In this document: piece after piece, positions 15,206 to 23,348 of the stretch
How positions within the stretch are numbered: the stretch's first letter is position 1
Layout of the letters: each line of letters begins with the position of its first letter
Assembly (NCBI RefSeq): GCF_014650555.1
Contig: NZ_BMVE01000015.1
Span: 1 to 64,000, forward strand
Source of the DNA: Streptomyces goshikiensis
GTDB taxonomy: Bacteria; Actinomycetota; Actinomycetes; Streptomycetales; Streptomycetaceae
DNA: 64,000 nt
Direction: 5' to 3'
Notes under the pieces: model-generated
The model's database searches: none
The model's input: only the letters and a program-made list of their open reading frames with translations
Told to the model about the DNA's origin: nothing
Program-made: the position numbers and the translations under genes

Positions 15206-16103
15206 CGAACACCCCGATCCGATTGAGGAAGCCGGTCGTCTTGTGCAGGACCTTGGCGTGCGCGGCCTGTCGGGCAGGGTGGGCGAGCAGCCGCCGGCGC
15301 AGCGCGAAGCCGTCCGGGAGCCCTGCGTCGCGGTAGGCGGCCGGGTTGTAGAGGGACTCGATGCTGGTGGTGAGGTAGCGGCCGAGGTAGCCGCGCAGTT
15401 CGTGCCGGGCCGCCTCGTCCAGACCGCGGTCGAGGAGCCGCTCCCACAGCAGGTGCACGAGGCGGCAGCCGAAGGCTATGTGCCGGGATTCGTCCTGGTG
15501 GTGCAGCCGGTTGATGTGCCGGACGGTCGGGTGCAGGCGGCGGTCGGCGGCCAGTTGGACGTTGTAGTGGTCCACGATCTGCTCGAAGACCAGGATCCGG
15601 GCGAAGACCAGGAAGTTCTCGATGTCCGGGTCGCGCGGGGCCTCGGGCAGCTTGACCGACTTGTCGGGGTAGATCTTGCCGGCGTACTTGAGGCAGAAGG
15701 TGGCGAAGAACCACATGTGGTCGTTCTCCTCACCGATGAAGTGATGGAAGAACTCGGAGGGGAGTTCGAAGCCGGGCGTGTGGACGCGCCGGGTGACCTC
15801 GATGAGCAGTTCGCGGATGCCGTGCACGTTGAGGCTGTAGAAGTTGACGCTCTCCCACCGGCTCAGGGCCTGGAGCTGGGCGGTGCTCAGTTCGTCCATC
15901 AGCTCGGTGCCGTGGAGGGAGAGCAGTTCGGGGGACATCCACAGCTCATCGGTGGGGATCGTGGCCGGCCAGTCAAAAGTGGTGAAGGGGTTGTAGTAGT
16001 CGGCAGTGGCCTTGTCGGAGAGCCGGTCGAGCAAGGTCCGGAACTCGGTGTCGTCCGCCGTCGCGGTGGCCGCGCGGGCGGGCGGGGTGTTCGGGGGGCA
16101 CAT
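15192..16103 (-). CDS. AurF-like diiron N-oxygenase
   Basis: 303 residues of the ferritin-like AurF/CmlI type. All six expected metal ligands are visible: Glu84 (RWESVNF), Glu126 and His129 (GEENDHM), Glu174 (FEQIVDH), and His201, Glu205 and His208 (HHQDESRH). AurF and CmlI oxidise aryl amines to nitro groups; relatives act on aliphatic or carrier-bound amines. The start at 16103 is set by AAGGAG 8 nt upstream. It is 5 nt after the phosphatase gene and overlaps the amino acid:carrier ligase by 14 nt. In this setting the substrate is probably an aminoacyl group on the carrier protein (inference). Confidence 0.87.
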   Translation of the reverse strand: MCPPNTPPARAATATADDTEFRTLLDRLSDKATADYYNPFTTFDWPATIPTDELWMSPELLSLHGTELMDELSTAQLQALSRWESVNFYSLNVHGIRELLIEVTRRVHTPGFELPSEFFHHFIGEENDHMWFFATFCLKYAGKIYPDKSVKLPEAPRDPDIENFLVFARILVFEQIVDHYNVQLAADRRLHPTVRHINRLHHQDESRHIAFGCRLVHLLWERLLDRGLDEAARHELRGYLGRYLTTSIESLYNPAAYRDAGLPDGFALRRRLLAHPARQAAHAKVLHKTTGFLNRIGVFDDHR

Positions 16104-16108
16104 GGACG

Positions 16109-17065
16109 TCACTCCTTCCAGCGGATCGTCGACAACAAGGCGCGGTGGAGTTCGGGGGTGGAAGCGGCCACGCAGGAACGCTGGTTGGCGATGCTCAGGT
16201 CGGTCAGGACGGTGTTGCCGAGCGGTTGTCCGTATGCGTCGGTGATGACCGCCCCGGCCCGCTCGGCGAGGAAGACGGCCGCCGCGATGTCGTAGGGGAA
16301 CAGGTGCAGGACCCGGCCGTTGCCGACGCGTTCGAACTCGGACAGCAGCGCCGGATCGTCGCGCAGCAGCCGGTTGCCGATGTCGACGTAGGCGTCGAGC
16401 TGGCCTGTGAGCACCCGGGAGATGGACCAGGTCGCGCTGTTGAAGACGAAGACCCCGCCGGTGTTGGCCGAGCGGTCGATGAGGTGGCCGTACGCCTCGG
16501 TCATCAGATGGGCCGGGTGGCCGTTGAATTCCAGTGACCAGAGCATCCGCGCGGGGTCGGTGGTGCGGGTCAGCGCCGGGACGGGATGGTCGTAGCCGTA
16601 CGCGGTGATGCCGGGCGTCACCCGGTCCCCGTAGAGGTAGGCGCCCGTGCGCAGCTCCATCAGAATCGCGTGTTCGACGTCGGCGATGCGTGGGCACTGC
16701 GACATGCGGGCGACGGCGACCGAGACGGTGGCCGACTCCAGGCCGGCGACGGCGGGCCGGGTGCCGTCGATGGGGTCGACGACCAGCAGGTGGGCGGGGT
16801 CCGTGCCGTGGTACTGCAGGCCGCGGTCCTCGGAGTAGACGGCGACCGGCAGATCGTGGTCGGCGACGTACTTCCAGGTGGCCGCCTCCGCGATGTCGTC
16901 GAGGCCGAACTGGGCGTCACCGCCCGGCGAGTGGCCCCGGACCAGCCGGCTGGCCGAGCTGTGCTGGGCTGCCAGTACGGCCTCACGGACGGCCGTGGCG
17001 AGGCCGGTCACATACCGCCGCACGGCCGTGGCCCCCGAGGGACCGCTGTGCTCGCGGCCGTTCAT
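16109..17065 (-). CDS. Inositol-monophosphatase-family phosphatase
   Basis: 318 residues with the IMPase/CysQ metal-site motifs: Glu79 in VYSEDRG, DPIDGT at 97-102, and YDIAAAVFLAERAGAVIT near the C-terminus, corresponding to the WDxAA motif with Trp replaced by Tyr. Such enzymes remove phosphate from inositol phosphates, fructose-1,6-bisphosphate, 3'-phosphoadenosine 5'-phosphate or pathway intermediates using Mg2+. Its ATG overlaps the aminotransferase stop by 4 nt. Inside a biosynthetic operon it may dephosphorylate a late intermediate, perhaps one phosphorylated by the nearby APH-type kinase for self-protection (inference). Confidence 0.85.
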   Translation of the reverse strand: MNGREHSGPSGATAVRRYVTGLATAVREAVLAAQHSSASRLVRGHSPGGDAQFGLDDIAEAATWKYVADHDLPVAVYSEDRGLQYHGTDPAHLLVVDPIDGTRPAVAGLESATVSVAVARMSQCPRIADVEHAILMELRTGAYLYGDRVTPGITAYGYDHPVPALTRTTDPARMLWSLEFNGHPAHLMTEAYGHLIDRSANTGGVFVFNSATWSISRVLTGQLDAYVDIGNRLLRDDPALLSEFERVGNGRVLHLFPYDIAAAVFLAERAGAVITDAYGQPLGNTVLTDLSIANQRSCVAASTPELHRALLSTIRWKE

Positions 17066-18384
17066 GCGGCGGCCTCGGCGGCGAAGAGGGCTTCGATCCG
17101 GTCGCAGAGCAGATCGGCCTCTGCGCGGGTGAGGATCAGCGGCGGGCGGATCTTGATCACGTTGCCCCGGCCGTAGCGGGACGTCCGCAGGATCAGTCCG
17201 TGTTCCATGCCGCGCCGGGCCAGGGTCTGGGCCCGCTCGCTGTGCGGGCGTCCCCGGTCGTCACCGATCTCGATCCCGATCATCAGGCCGAGGCCGCGCA
17301 CGTCCACGACGGCGGGGTGGCGGGCGGCCAGCGCGCGCAGCCTTTCCATGATGTGGGCGCCGACCTCCCGGACGTTCTCCAGGAAGCCGGGGCGGCCGAT
17401 CACGTCGAGGGTGGTGGCCGCCGCCGCGGCGGCGAGGACGTTGCCGCCGTAGGTGAAGGAGTGGTGGTCGGCGCTGAGCCCGGACATCCGCTCGTCGGCG
17501 ACGATGGCCGCGATCTGGGCTCCGGAGCCGCCGAGGCCCTTGGCGGTGGTCAGGATGTCGGGCCGGACCCCGTAGTGCTCTGCGGCGAACATCCGGCCGA
17601 CCCGGCCTATGCCGGTCTGGATCTCGTCGAAGATGAGGACGATGCCCCGTTCGTCGCACAGGGCGCGCAACGCGGGCAGGTAGCCGTCGGGGGGCACGAT
17701 GTTGCCGCCGCTGCCCGAGACCGGTTCGACGACCACGCAGGCGACGCTGCCGGAGCTGGCGTGGTCGAGGAAGTCGTTGATGCGCTCGACGCAGAGCATG
17801 CCGCAGCTGTCGGGGCCCGCCTGGCGGTAGAAGCAGCGCAGGCAGTAGGGGTCGGGGACCTGGAGCACGCCGGGCATCAGGTGAGGGAAAGGAGCCTTGC
17901 GGAAGGACTCGCCCGACATGGTGGTCGTCATCATGGTCTGCCCGTGGTGGCTGCGGAACAGAGTGACGACATCACGGCGGCCGGTGGCGACCTGCGCCAT
18001 CTTGACCGCGCCCTCGTTGGCGGTGGAGCCGCCCGAGACTTTGAGGTGCACCTTGGTCAGGTTCGGCGGGGTGACCTCGATCAGCCGCCGTACGAGCTCG
18101 TTGACGGGCGCGGTCTGGAAGCTCGACGTGGTGTGCACCAGCCGTTCGACCTGCTCGCGCATGGTCTTGACCACCTCGGGGTGCCCGTAGCCGAGGCTCA
18201 GATTGAAAGTGCCGGAAGCGCAGTCGAGATACGCGTTACCGTCGGTGTCATACAGGTAAACGCCCTCGCCGTGGTCCATCTCGTACGCGCTGACCGGGTA
18301 GTACAGGTGCTTCTGCGCGTAGCTCAGGGCATCGCTTCGTGTGTCACCCCGGGCACCGCTCTGGACGCGCATGAGGTCGGCCAT
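17062..18384 (-). CDS. Class III PLP-dependent aminotransferase
   Basis: 440 residues. The fold-type I class III signature is complete: GNAYLDCASGTFNLSLGYGHPEV, the SGGSTANEGAVKMA phosphate-binding segment, CVVVEPVSGSGGNIVPP, LIFDEIQTGIGRVGRMF and the cofactor Lys in TTAKGLGGSG. These enzymes move amino groups to and from omega-amines, 2-oxo acids or diamines. The ATG at 18384 is preceded by AGGAG. An unusual CLRCFYRQAGPDSC segment with several Cys sits in the middle and is also seen in some secondary-metabolism members. It overlaps the phosphatase gene by 4 nt and follows the dioxygenase gene by 103 nt. Confidence 0.9.
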   Translation of the reverse strand: MADLMRVQSGARGDTRSDALSYAQKHLYYPVSAYEMDHGEGVYLYDTDGNAYLDCASGTFNLSLGYGHPEVVKTMREQVERLVHTTSSFQTAPVNELVRRLIEVTPPNLTKVHLKVSGGSTANEGAVKMAQVATGRRDVVTLFRSHHGQTMMTTTMSGESFRKAPFPHLMPGVLQVPDPYCLRCFYRQAGPDSCGMLCVERINDFLDHASSGSVACVVVEPVSGSGGNIVPPDGYLPALRALCDERGIVLIFDEIQTGIGRVGRMFAAEHYGVRPDILTTAKGLGGSGAQIAAIVADERMSGLSADHHSFTYGGNVLAAAAAATTLDVIGRPGFLENVREVGAHIMERLRALAARHPAVVDVRGLGLMIGIEIGDDRGRPHSERAQTLARRGMEHGLILRTSRYGRGNVIKIRPPLILTRAEADLLCDRIEALFAAEAAA

Positions 18385-18487
18385 GTGACTCCTGTCGACT
18401 TCTGTCCGCGGACACGGCGGACGGCGAATATCGATATATCCAAGCCGTGAAATGAAGCGCTTCCCTCGGCATTGCGGGGGTGTGAGT

Positions 18488-19015
18488 TCACACGTCCAGG
18501 ACGAAGGTGAACGCTGCGTCCCAACCCTCGGGCGTCTCCCGTACATCCATCAGACATTCTGGCCGGAAATACTTGTCGAGGTGGTTTCGGCGTTCGCCGG
18601 GGAAATACAGCATCGTGGTCAGCACGGCTCCGCCGGGCGGCTGCACCTTCACGTGCACATGCCGCGTCCGTCCCGGATACATGGCGGGCAGGACCGTCTC
18701 CAGCCGCCACCGTCCCTCGGCGTCCGCGAACTGATGGCCGCGCAGTCGAAAGCCGTCGTCGTCGTAGACCCCGGCGTCCCCGACCTGCCAGAAGTCGAGC
18801 AAGGTGCCGCCGATCGGTTTCCCTTCGGGGGTGCGCACGGCGCCGTGCAGCAACATCGGGACACCCTCGTCCACATCGCCCCGAAAGCTGGTCCTGAGCG
18901 GTGTGTCGGGCTTGTAGTACGGCCCTTCTCGCAGGGCGGGCGTGGGAGGTGTCCCATTGCACCGAACGGTCGGCGTGAGCGTCTTCACGGCATATTCCGG
19001 ACTTCCGATCTCCAC
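18488..19015 (-). CDS. Intradiol-type ring-cleavage dioxygenase-like protein
   Basis: 175 residues, a minimal intradiol dioxygenase domain without the N-terminal dimerisation helices. Features: EGPYYKPD with a candidate iron-ligand Tyr, TPEGKPIGGTLLDFWQVGDAGVYD, then MYPGRTRHVHVKV, which supplies the second Tyr and the His pair. Family members use Fe(III) to open catechols between the hydroxyls. Start at a GTG with GGGAG 10 nt upstream. It is the first gene of the operon that runs to 12450. Cluster-encoded short members have been seen with non-catechol substrates, so the reaction is not assured. Confidence 0.82.
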   Translation of the reverse strand: MEIGSPEYAVKTLTPTVRCNGTPPTPALREGPYYKPDTPLRTSFRGDVDEGVPMLLHGAVRTPEGKPIGGTLLDFWQVGDAGVYDDDGFRLRGHQFADAEGRWRLETVLPAMYPGRTRHVHVKVQPPGGAVLTTMLYFPGERRNHLDKYFRPECLMDVRETPEGWDAAFTFVLDV

Positions 19016-19087
19016 GGCGAAACTCTCCCTCGGTCAAAGGGTCTTTCACGTCGGTCCAGGCACGTTAACCGGAATTTTCGATGTTGA

Positions 19088-19121
19088 AAAGAAGGCCGTG
19101 TGACACCTCTCGGCCTTTTTT
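19088..19121 (-). terminator. Bidirectional-looking rho-independent terminator
   Basis: Stem AAGGCCG/CGGCCTT (19092-19098 and 19111-19117) with a 12-nt loop and A/T-rich flanks: TTTTTT on the plus side and TTCTTTT when read on the minus strand. It lies between the stop of the APH-type gene (19251) and the start of the dioxygenase gene (19015), both on the minus strand, so it should separate the two operons. Confidence 0.6.
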
Positions 19122-19250
19122 GGACGTCTATTGGCAGAATTCCACGGCCGACGCGGACAGCGGTTGTCTCCTGGGAATGGGGCGACGCCCGCGACGCCCG
19201 GGCCGGATGGGAAAGCGGGGACGACCGGAGACGGATGAGGTCGTAAGGAG

Positions 19251-20252
19251 TCAGCACCGGTCGGTGGCGGATCGCCGTAGTACGGCGCGTGCGCGGGCGA
19301 AGTAGGCCGAGTCGGGTGGAGCGGTGAGGATGTCCGCGAGCGCGAAGAGGTCAAGTGTCCGGCTGAGCCGCAGCCAGTCCGCGGGTAGCCGGCCGTTCCC
19401 GCCTCGGAAGCCATCGACGAAGCCCGCGGTGAAGGCGGGCGGATATTCGTGGGCGAAGCGCAGCATGTTCCCGACGTCGAAGAGCGGGGAGCCGCTGAAG
19501 GCGAGCTCCCAGTCGAGCACCGCGGCCACCGCCCACTGCCCCGCCAGCCGCCGCATCAGGACGTTCTTCGGGTTGAAGTCGCCGTGCACCAGGCTTTGTT
19601 CACCCGCCACGGCGGCAAGTGCCACAGGCCCGCGGCGGGCCAGGGCACGCAGCATGGCCGAGTCCGCCCCGCTCAGCGGCCCGTCCGATGCCCCCGTGAC
19701 CAGACAGTGGTCGACGAAACCGGGCAGGTCGCTCAACGTGTCTGCGCCGTCCGGGGCCGGCACCAGCGAGGAGTCGCCGAAGACACCTGGACGGAGCAGT
19801 TCGACCCGGCCGATCCCCGCAAGCACCGCGCCGACGGCCCGGCCCAGGGCCCGCGCCTCGCCGCTCGCCGGACCATCCGCGAGTACCTGGCTGAGCAGGA
19901 TCCCCTCCACGAACCGGTAGAGCAGGGTGGGGCGGCCGGTGGCGCGACCCTGCGGATCGGCCGCGACCACCGCGGTCACGGGGACGGCACGGGCCGCCGC
20001 CCGGCCGAGGACGGCGATCTCCACCGCACACGTGTTGCGCGGGAACCGGCTGATGCAAGGCCGGTGGTGTCGCAGCACGTAGCGCTCCGCGCCCGCGGCG
20101 TCGGGGCGGCGGATGGTGAGCAGGGACATGTCGTTGGTGAACCCGCCGGACAGCGGGTCCACCTCGTGGATCAGGGCCCCGGGCAGGGCGTGCCGGGTCA
20201 GCCAGGTGTGCGTTGCCGGGTCCAGGAGACCTACTGGACGAGGGTGCGTCAT
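19251..20252 (-). CDS. APH/choline-kinase-family phosphotransferase
   Basis: 333 residues of the aminoglycoside-phosphotransferase fold. N-lobe: PLSGGFTNDMSLLTI and RYVLRHH. Catalytic loop: LVHGDFNPKNVLMRR with the Asp and Asn of the HGD....N motif. Metal-binding Asp: VLDWELAFSGSPLFDVGNML. These enzymes phosphorylate hydroxyls of aminoglycosides, choline, macrolides or small metabolites with ATP. It is the last of three minus-strand genes (22370-19251) and follows the ROK kinase by 31 nt. Resistance or biosynthetic phosphorylation are both possible; the IMPase-type phosphatase in the next operon would make a protecting-group pair. Confidence 0.85.
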   Translation of the reverse strand: MTHPRPVGLLDPATHTWLTRHALPGALIHEVDPLSGGFTNDMSLLTIRRPDAAGAERYVLRHHRPCISRFPRNTCAVEIAVLGRAAARAVPVTAVVAADPQGRATGRPTLLYRFVEGILLSQVLADGPASGEARALGRAVGAVLAGIGRVELLRPGVFGDSSLVPAPDGADTLSDLPGFVDHCLVTGASDGPLSGADSAMLRALARRGPVALAAVAGEQSLVHGDFNPKNVLMRRLAGQWAVAAVLDWELAFSGSPLFDVGNMLRFAHEYPPAFTAGFVDGFRGGNGRLPADWLRLSRTLDLFALADILTAPPDSAYFARARAVLRRSATDRC

Positions 20253-20283
20253 ACCGGCCAGCCTGCCCGGCCCGGGGCCGCGC

Positions 20284-21228
20284 TCATGCGCCCGTTCCCC
20301 CCGATGGCCCAGTTCCGGGCGACGGCCGTGCGGAGGCGGCCGCCCCGGCCGCCAGGACCAGTCCGCCGGCCGGTCCGGCGAGCCGGCCCAACTGGGCCGG
20401 GACCACGAAATCCTCGGCCGAATGCTCGGGCAGCCCCGGGTAGCCGGCCAAGGTCGCGGTCAGCTCGGTGCGGAGCAGTGGAAAGAGGCCGGGGAACGCG
20501 GCGACGCCGCCGCCGATCACGATCCGCTGGGGGGCGGTCGTGTAGACGATGTTGCGTATCCCCGCGGCCAGGTAGGCCGCCTCCATCCGCAGCGCCTCGG
20601 ACAGTACGTCCCCGGTCAGTTCTTCGGCAGGAGCCCCCCAGCGGGCCCCCATCGCCTCGCCACCCGCCAGGCCCTCCCAGCAGTCGCCGTGGAAGGGACA
20701 GGAGCCGGGGAAGGTGTCGCTCGCGATCCGAGGCACTGTGAGGTGGCCCATCTCGGTGTGGATCAGGCCCCTGACCACCTTGCCGCCGATCACGGCACCG
20801 CCGCCGATCCCGGTGCCGACAGTGAGGTAGACGTAGGTGTCCAAGCCCCGCGCGGCACCCCAACGGCCCTCGCCGAGGGCTGCGCCGTTGACGTCGGTGT
20901 CGATGCTCACCGGTACTCCGAGCGCGTCAGCGAAGGGACCGGCGACGTCCACCCCGGACCAACCGGGTTTGGGGGTGGCGGCCAGGTGGCCGAACCTGGC
21001 ATGGCCCGGCCGCAATTCGAGGGGCCCGAAGGACGCGATGCCGATCGCGTCCAGCGGGCCCGATGTGGCGGCCGCCTCCCGGAAGAAGTCGATGGCCCGA
21101 GCCAGGGTAGGGCCCGGTCGGCCGGTCGGGATCCGGGTCTCGGCCTCGATCCGGTCCGGGGCCGAGCCGACCAGACAGACGAATTTGGACCCGCCGGACT
21201 CGATCGAGCCGAGCCGAGGTGCGCTCAT
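20284..21228 (-). CDS. ROK-family sugar kinase
   Basis: 314 residues with the ROK pattern: N-terminal IESGGSKFVCLVG phosphate-1 motif, ASFGPLELRPG, VSIDTDVNGAALGEGRWGAARG with the catalytic Asp, YLTVGTGIGGGAVIGG, and a zinc site of the fructokinase type, GHLTVP...CPFHGDCWEGLAGG. This resembles bacterial fructokinases such as YdhR/ScrK. It likely phosphorylates a hexose. The ATG shares ATGA with the dehydrogenase stop, so the two are translated together. Confidence 0.87.
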   Translation of the reverse strand: MSAPRLGSIESGGSKFVCLVGSAPDRIEAETRIPTGRPGPTLARAIDFFREAAATSGPLDAIGIASFGPLELRPGHARFGHLAATPKPGWSGVDVAGPFADALGVPVSIDTDVNGAALGEGRWGAARGLDTYVYLTVGTGIGGGAVIGGKVVRGLIHTEMGHLTVPRIASDTFPGSCPFHGDCWEGLAGGEAMGARWGAPAEELTGDVLSEALRMEAAYLAAGIRNIVYTTAPQRIVIGGGVAAFPGLFPLLRTELTATLAGYPGLPEHSAEDFVVPAQLGRLAGPAGGLVLAAGAAASARPSPGTGPSGGTGA

Positions 21229-22370
21229 ACGCCCACCGGCCAGCCGTCGTCGCCGAACGGACCGGAGTGCGAACGGATGACGACCTTGAGCGCGTCGTAG
21301 CGCGGTGGCCGTTCGGTGCCGCTGTCCCCGCTGTCCCCGCTGTCCCCGTCGCCCAGGGTGAGGCCGCCGAGCGCGGTGAACGCCTCCGAGTAGCGTTCGA
21401 GCGGGAACTCGTGCGTCACCAGCCGGTCCAGAAGCGTGCCGGTCCCCCTGCCGGGTCGCTGTGGGGCGCCGAGTTCGGCGGCCAGGTTCACGGCGACGGG
21501 GAAAGTGTCGGCCCGGTAGTCCCCGGCGCCGATCAGACGGATGCCCCGGTTGGTGAGCCGGAGCGGGCGCAGCGGCACGGAGTAGGCGTCGTCGAAGCCC
21601 ATCACGACCACCCGGCCGCCGTCGTCGACCAGGCGGAGCGCCGCGTCCAGTCCGGTGCCCGTGGTGTCGAAGACGACGGACGGACGCTCCTCGCCCCATG
21701 CCTTCGCCACGGCTTCGACCGGGTCCGCTCCGGCCACGTCCACCACGTGCGCGAAGTGTTCTCGGGCCCGCTCCAGCCGGTAGCCGTCCGGTTCGGCGAG
21801 GGTGACCCGGCGCGCCTGGCGGCCGGCGACCAGTGCGGTCAGCATGCCGATCGGGCCCGCGCCGAGGACCACCACGGTGTCGCCGAAGGTGACGGACGCG
21901 GCCTCGACGTTGTTCAGGACACAAGCGAGGGGCTCGATCAGAACCGCGCTGCGAAAGGGCAGCCCGGCGGGAACCCGCTCGACGAAACGCTCCGGCAGCG
22001 TCACGGCCTCCGCGTATGTGCCGTCCCGGTCGACACCGACCTCGGTCCCCGCCTTGTGACGGCAGAAGTTGGTGGCTCCTCGAAGGCACGGTGAGCACCA
22101 GCCGCAGTACAACGTCGGATTGACCACCACCCGGTCCCCGACCCCGACCGAACGCACCTGCGGCCCGGTCTCCCGCACGACACCCACCGACTCGTGTCCA
22201 AGCACGGTACCCGGGCGGGCCGGGAACCGCCCGAGCAGGATCTTGCGGTCCGTTCCGCAGACTCCCGTACCGACGATCTCCACCACGACGTCGTCATCGT
22301 GCGCAAGCTGTGCGGCTGGTCTGTCCTGCAGTTCGGCGGAGCCTGGACCCAGATAGACGAGAGCGCGCAC
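21225..22370 (-). CDS. Zinc-dependent medium-chain dehydrogenase
   Basis: 381 residues. Catalytic zinc ligands: Cys in GTGVCGTDRK and the GHESVGVV segment. Structural zinc: CGWCSPCLRGATNFC. NAD(P) fold: VVLGAGPIGMLTALVAGRQA. It resembles threonine/sorbitol dehydrogenase and aminocyclitol (scyllo-inosamine) dehydrogenases, so a polyol, sugar or amino alcohol is the likely substrate. A GTG at 22370 with GGGGAGG upstream is the start. Near the C-terminus a 27-bp tandem repeat adds DSGDSGDSG, an unusual insertion. First gene of the dehydrogenase-ROK-APH operon; it overlaps the ROK start by 4 nt. Confidence 0.87.
   Translation of the reverse strand: MRALVYLGPGSAELQDRPAAQLAHDDDVVVEIVGTGVCGTDRKILLGRFPARPGTVLGHESVGVVRETGPQVRSVGVGDRVVVNPTLYCGWCSPCLRGATNFCRHKAGTEVGVDRDGTYAEAVTLPERFVERVPAGLPFRSAVLIEPLACVLNNVEAASVTFGDTVVVLGAGPIGMLTALVAGRQARRVTLAEPDGYRLERAREHFAHVVDVAGADPVEAVAKAWGEERPSVVFDTTGTGLDAALRLVDDGGRVVVMGFDDAYSVPLRPLRLTNRGIRLIGAGDYRADTFPVAVNLAAELGAPQRPGRGTGTLLDRLVTHEFPLERYSEAFTALGGLTLGDGDSGDSGDSGTERPPRYDALKVVIRSHSGPFGDDGWPVGV
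21321..21347. repeat. Three tandem 9-bp units inside the dehydrogenase gene
   Basis: GCTGTCCCC is repeated three times in succession. On the coding (minus) strand it encodes a GDS-type repeat near the C-terminus of the dehydrogenase. The copy number could change in frame by slippage without breaking the protein. Confidence 0.9.
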
Positions 22371-22718
22371 GAGACCTCCCCATTGGTGTTCGGAAGGCGA
22401 CGCTAACGCAGCTGAATGTGACCGGATAGGACACCTATGAGCCATTTCGGAGCCCGAACGGTCGTCTCGTCTCCGAGCTGTCCCCCTCACGCACGGGGTA
22501 GATACACCGCTCCAGAGGCCGCCCCACGCATCGCGGGCAAGGTGGATCTCGCTGGCCAGCCGCCTCGGGACCGGCCGAGGGCGGGGCTACGGAGTCCCTC
22601 TTTTGGGCTCTGGTGGTGTGAGGGCTCGTGTCGGGGGCCCCGGCGATCAAGATGTCCGATCCGGCGCAGGGCCTCACAATGAGCGCTGTATGTCCTCTAT
22701 GCCGGATCGGAGACACGG
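22371..22718. other. Divergent intergenic region
   Basis: Separates the minus-strand dehydrogenase operon from the plus-strand amphi-Trp gene. No credible ORF in either direction; the reading frames here lack codon bias and start signals. It must hold the promoters for both transcripts, but no confident -10/-35 pair is seen. Confidence 0.5.
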
Positions 22719-23075
22719 ATGAAGGACCTCACGTTCGAGGTGAAGCGCTCGCTGTCGCGCCTTGAGGCGGCAGATCAGCTCGCAGCCCTCGCAGCCGCGC
22801 TGAGGGAGGGCGAGGAGGCCGAACTGGAACTCGGTGCGGCGACGCTCGGCCTGCGGATTCCCGACGAGCTCCGCTGTGAGCTGGAGGTCGAGATCGGTGA
22901 CGGCCAGATCGAGCTGGAGATCGAGCTCAAGTGGCCGATCTCGGCGCCGGGCCGGAAGGCGGCGTCATCCTCGGCGGCCACGGCCGCTGAGGAGCGGCCC
23001 GTACGGAAGGGCAGCGCGACCACAGAACCCAGTCGGCGCAGGAGCGCGAAGCGGTCCCCGAAGAAGGCTCCCTGA
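22719..23075 (+). CDS. Amphi-Trp domain-containing protein
   Basis: 118 residues. The first 85 match the amphi-Trp domain found across actinobacteria and haloarchaea: MKDLTFEVKRSLSRLEAADQLAALAAALREG, a two-sheet region rich in acidic residues (ELELGAATLGLRIPDE, ELEVEIGDGQIELEIELKW) ending in the hallmark KW. The C-terminal 33 residues form a basic, low-complexity Ser/Ala/Lys tail that may bind nucleic acid. Function of the family is unknown. Single gene, followed by the terminator of the neighbouring tRNA gene. Confidence 0.87.
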   Translation: MKDLTFEVKRSLSRLEAADQLAALAAALREGEEAELELGAATLGLRIPDELRCELEVEIGDGQIELEIELKWPISAPGRKAASSSAATAAEERPVRKGSATTEPSRRRSAKRSPKKAP

Positions 23076-23153
23076 GCCGACGGCGGGACCGGCGAGCGCG
23101 CGGTCCGCGATGGCGACGTACGGCAACGACTGCCCGACGTGCCGGAATATGGC

Positions 23154-23189
23154 AGAAGGGCCCGGATCCATCAGGATCCGGGCCCTTCT
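23154..23189 (-). terminator. Strong hairpin terminator behind initiator tRNA
   Basis: A perfect 16-bp inverted repeat (AGAAGGGCCCGGATCC, 4-nt loop, then its complement) 6 nt beyond the tRNA 3' end on the minus strand. Both strands end the stem with TTCT, so it can stop transcription from the tRNA gene and from the amphi-Trp gene. A near-identical hairpin follows the second tRNA copy at 63934. Confidence 0.85.
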
Positions 23190-23195
23190 GTGCAG

Positions 23196-23269
23196 TAGCG
23201 GGGACAGGATTTGAACCTGCGACCTCTGGGTTATGAGCCCAGCGAGCTACCGAGCTGCTCCACCCCGCG
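23196..23269 (-). tRNA. Initiator tRNA-fMet (anticodon CAU)
   Basis: 74 nt without encoded CCA. The cloverleaf can be drawn by eye: acceptor CGCGGGG with CCCCGCT, D-arm with AGCTCGGTAGCT, anticodon arm with loop CTCATAA, and T-arm GCAGGTTCAAATCCTGT. Two marks of bacterial initiator tRNA are present: base 1 (C) is not paired with base 72 (U), and the anticodon stem has three consecutive G-C pairs (GGG/CCC). A second copy enters at the right edge of the window. Confidence 0.95.
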
Positions 23270-23348
23270 TCGGTAACTCCACTCTACGGCACCACGACCT
23301 CCGCTCGATACCAGTCCGCCCGCCACCGGGTGGCCGGGACGTGGAGTG

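Noticed and set aside
20284-22098. A 604-residue open frame joining ROK kinase to the dehydrogenase region
   Set aside because: The upstream part is a shadow of the dehydrogenase gene; the kinase has its own start at 21228 with a 4-nt overlap.
22435-22716. 93-residue minus-strand frame between dehydrogenase and amphi-Trp gene
   Set aside because: No coding bias or recognisable motif; the region is needed for divergent promoters.
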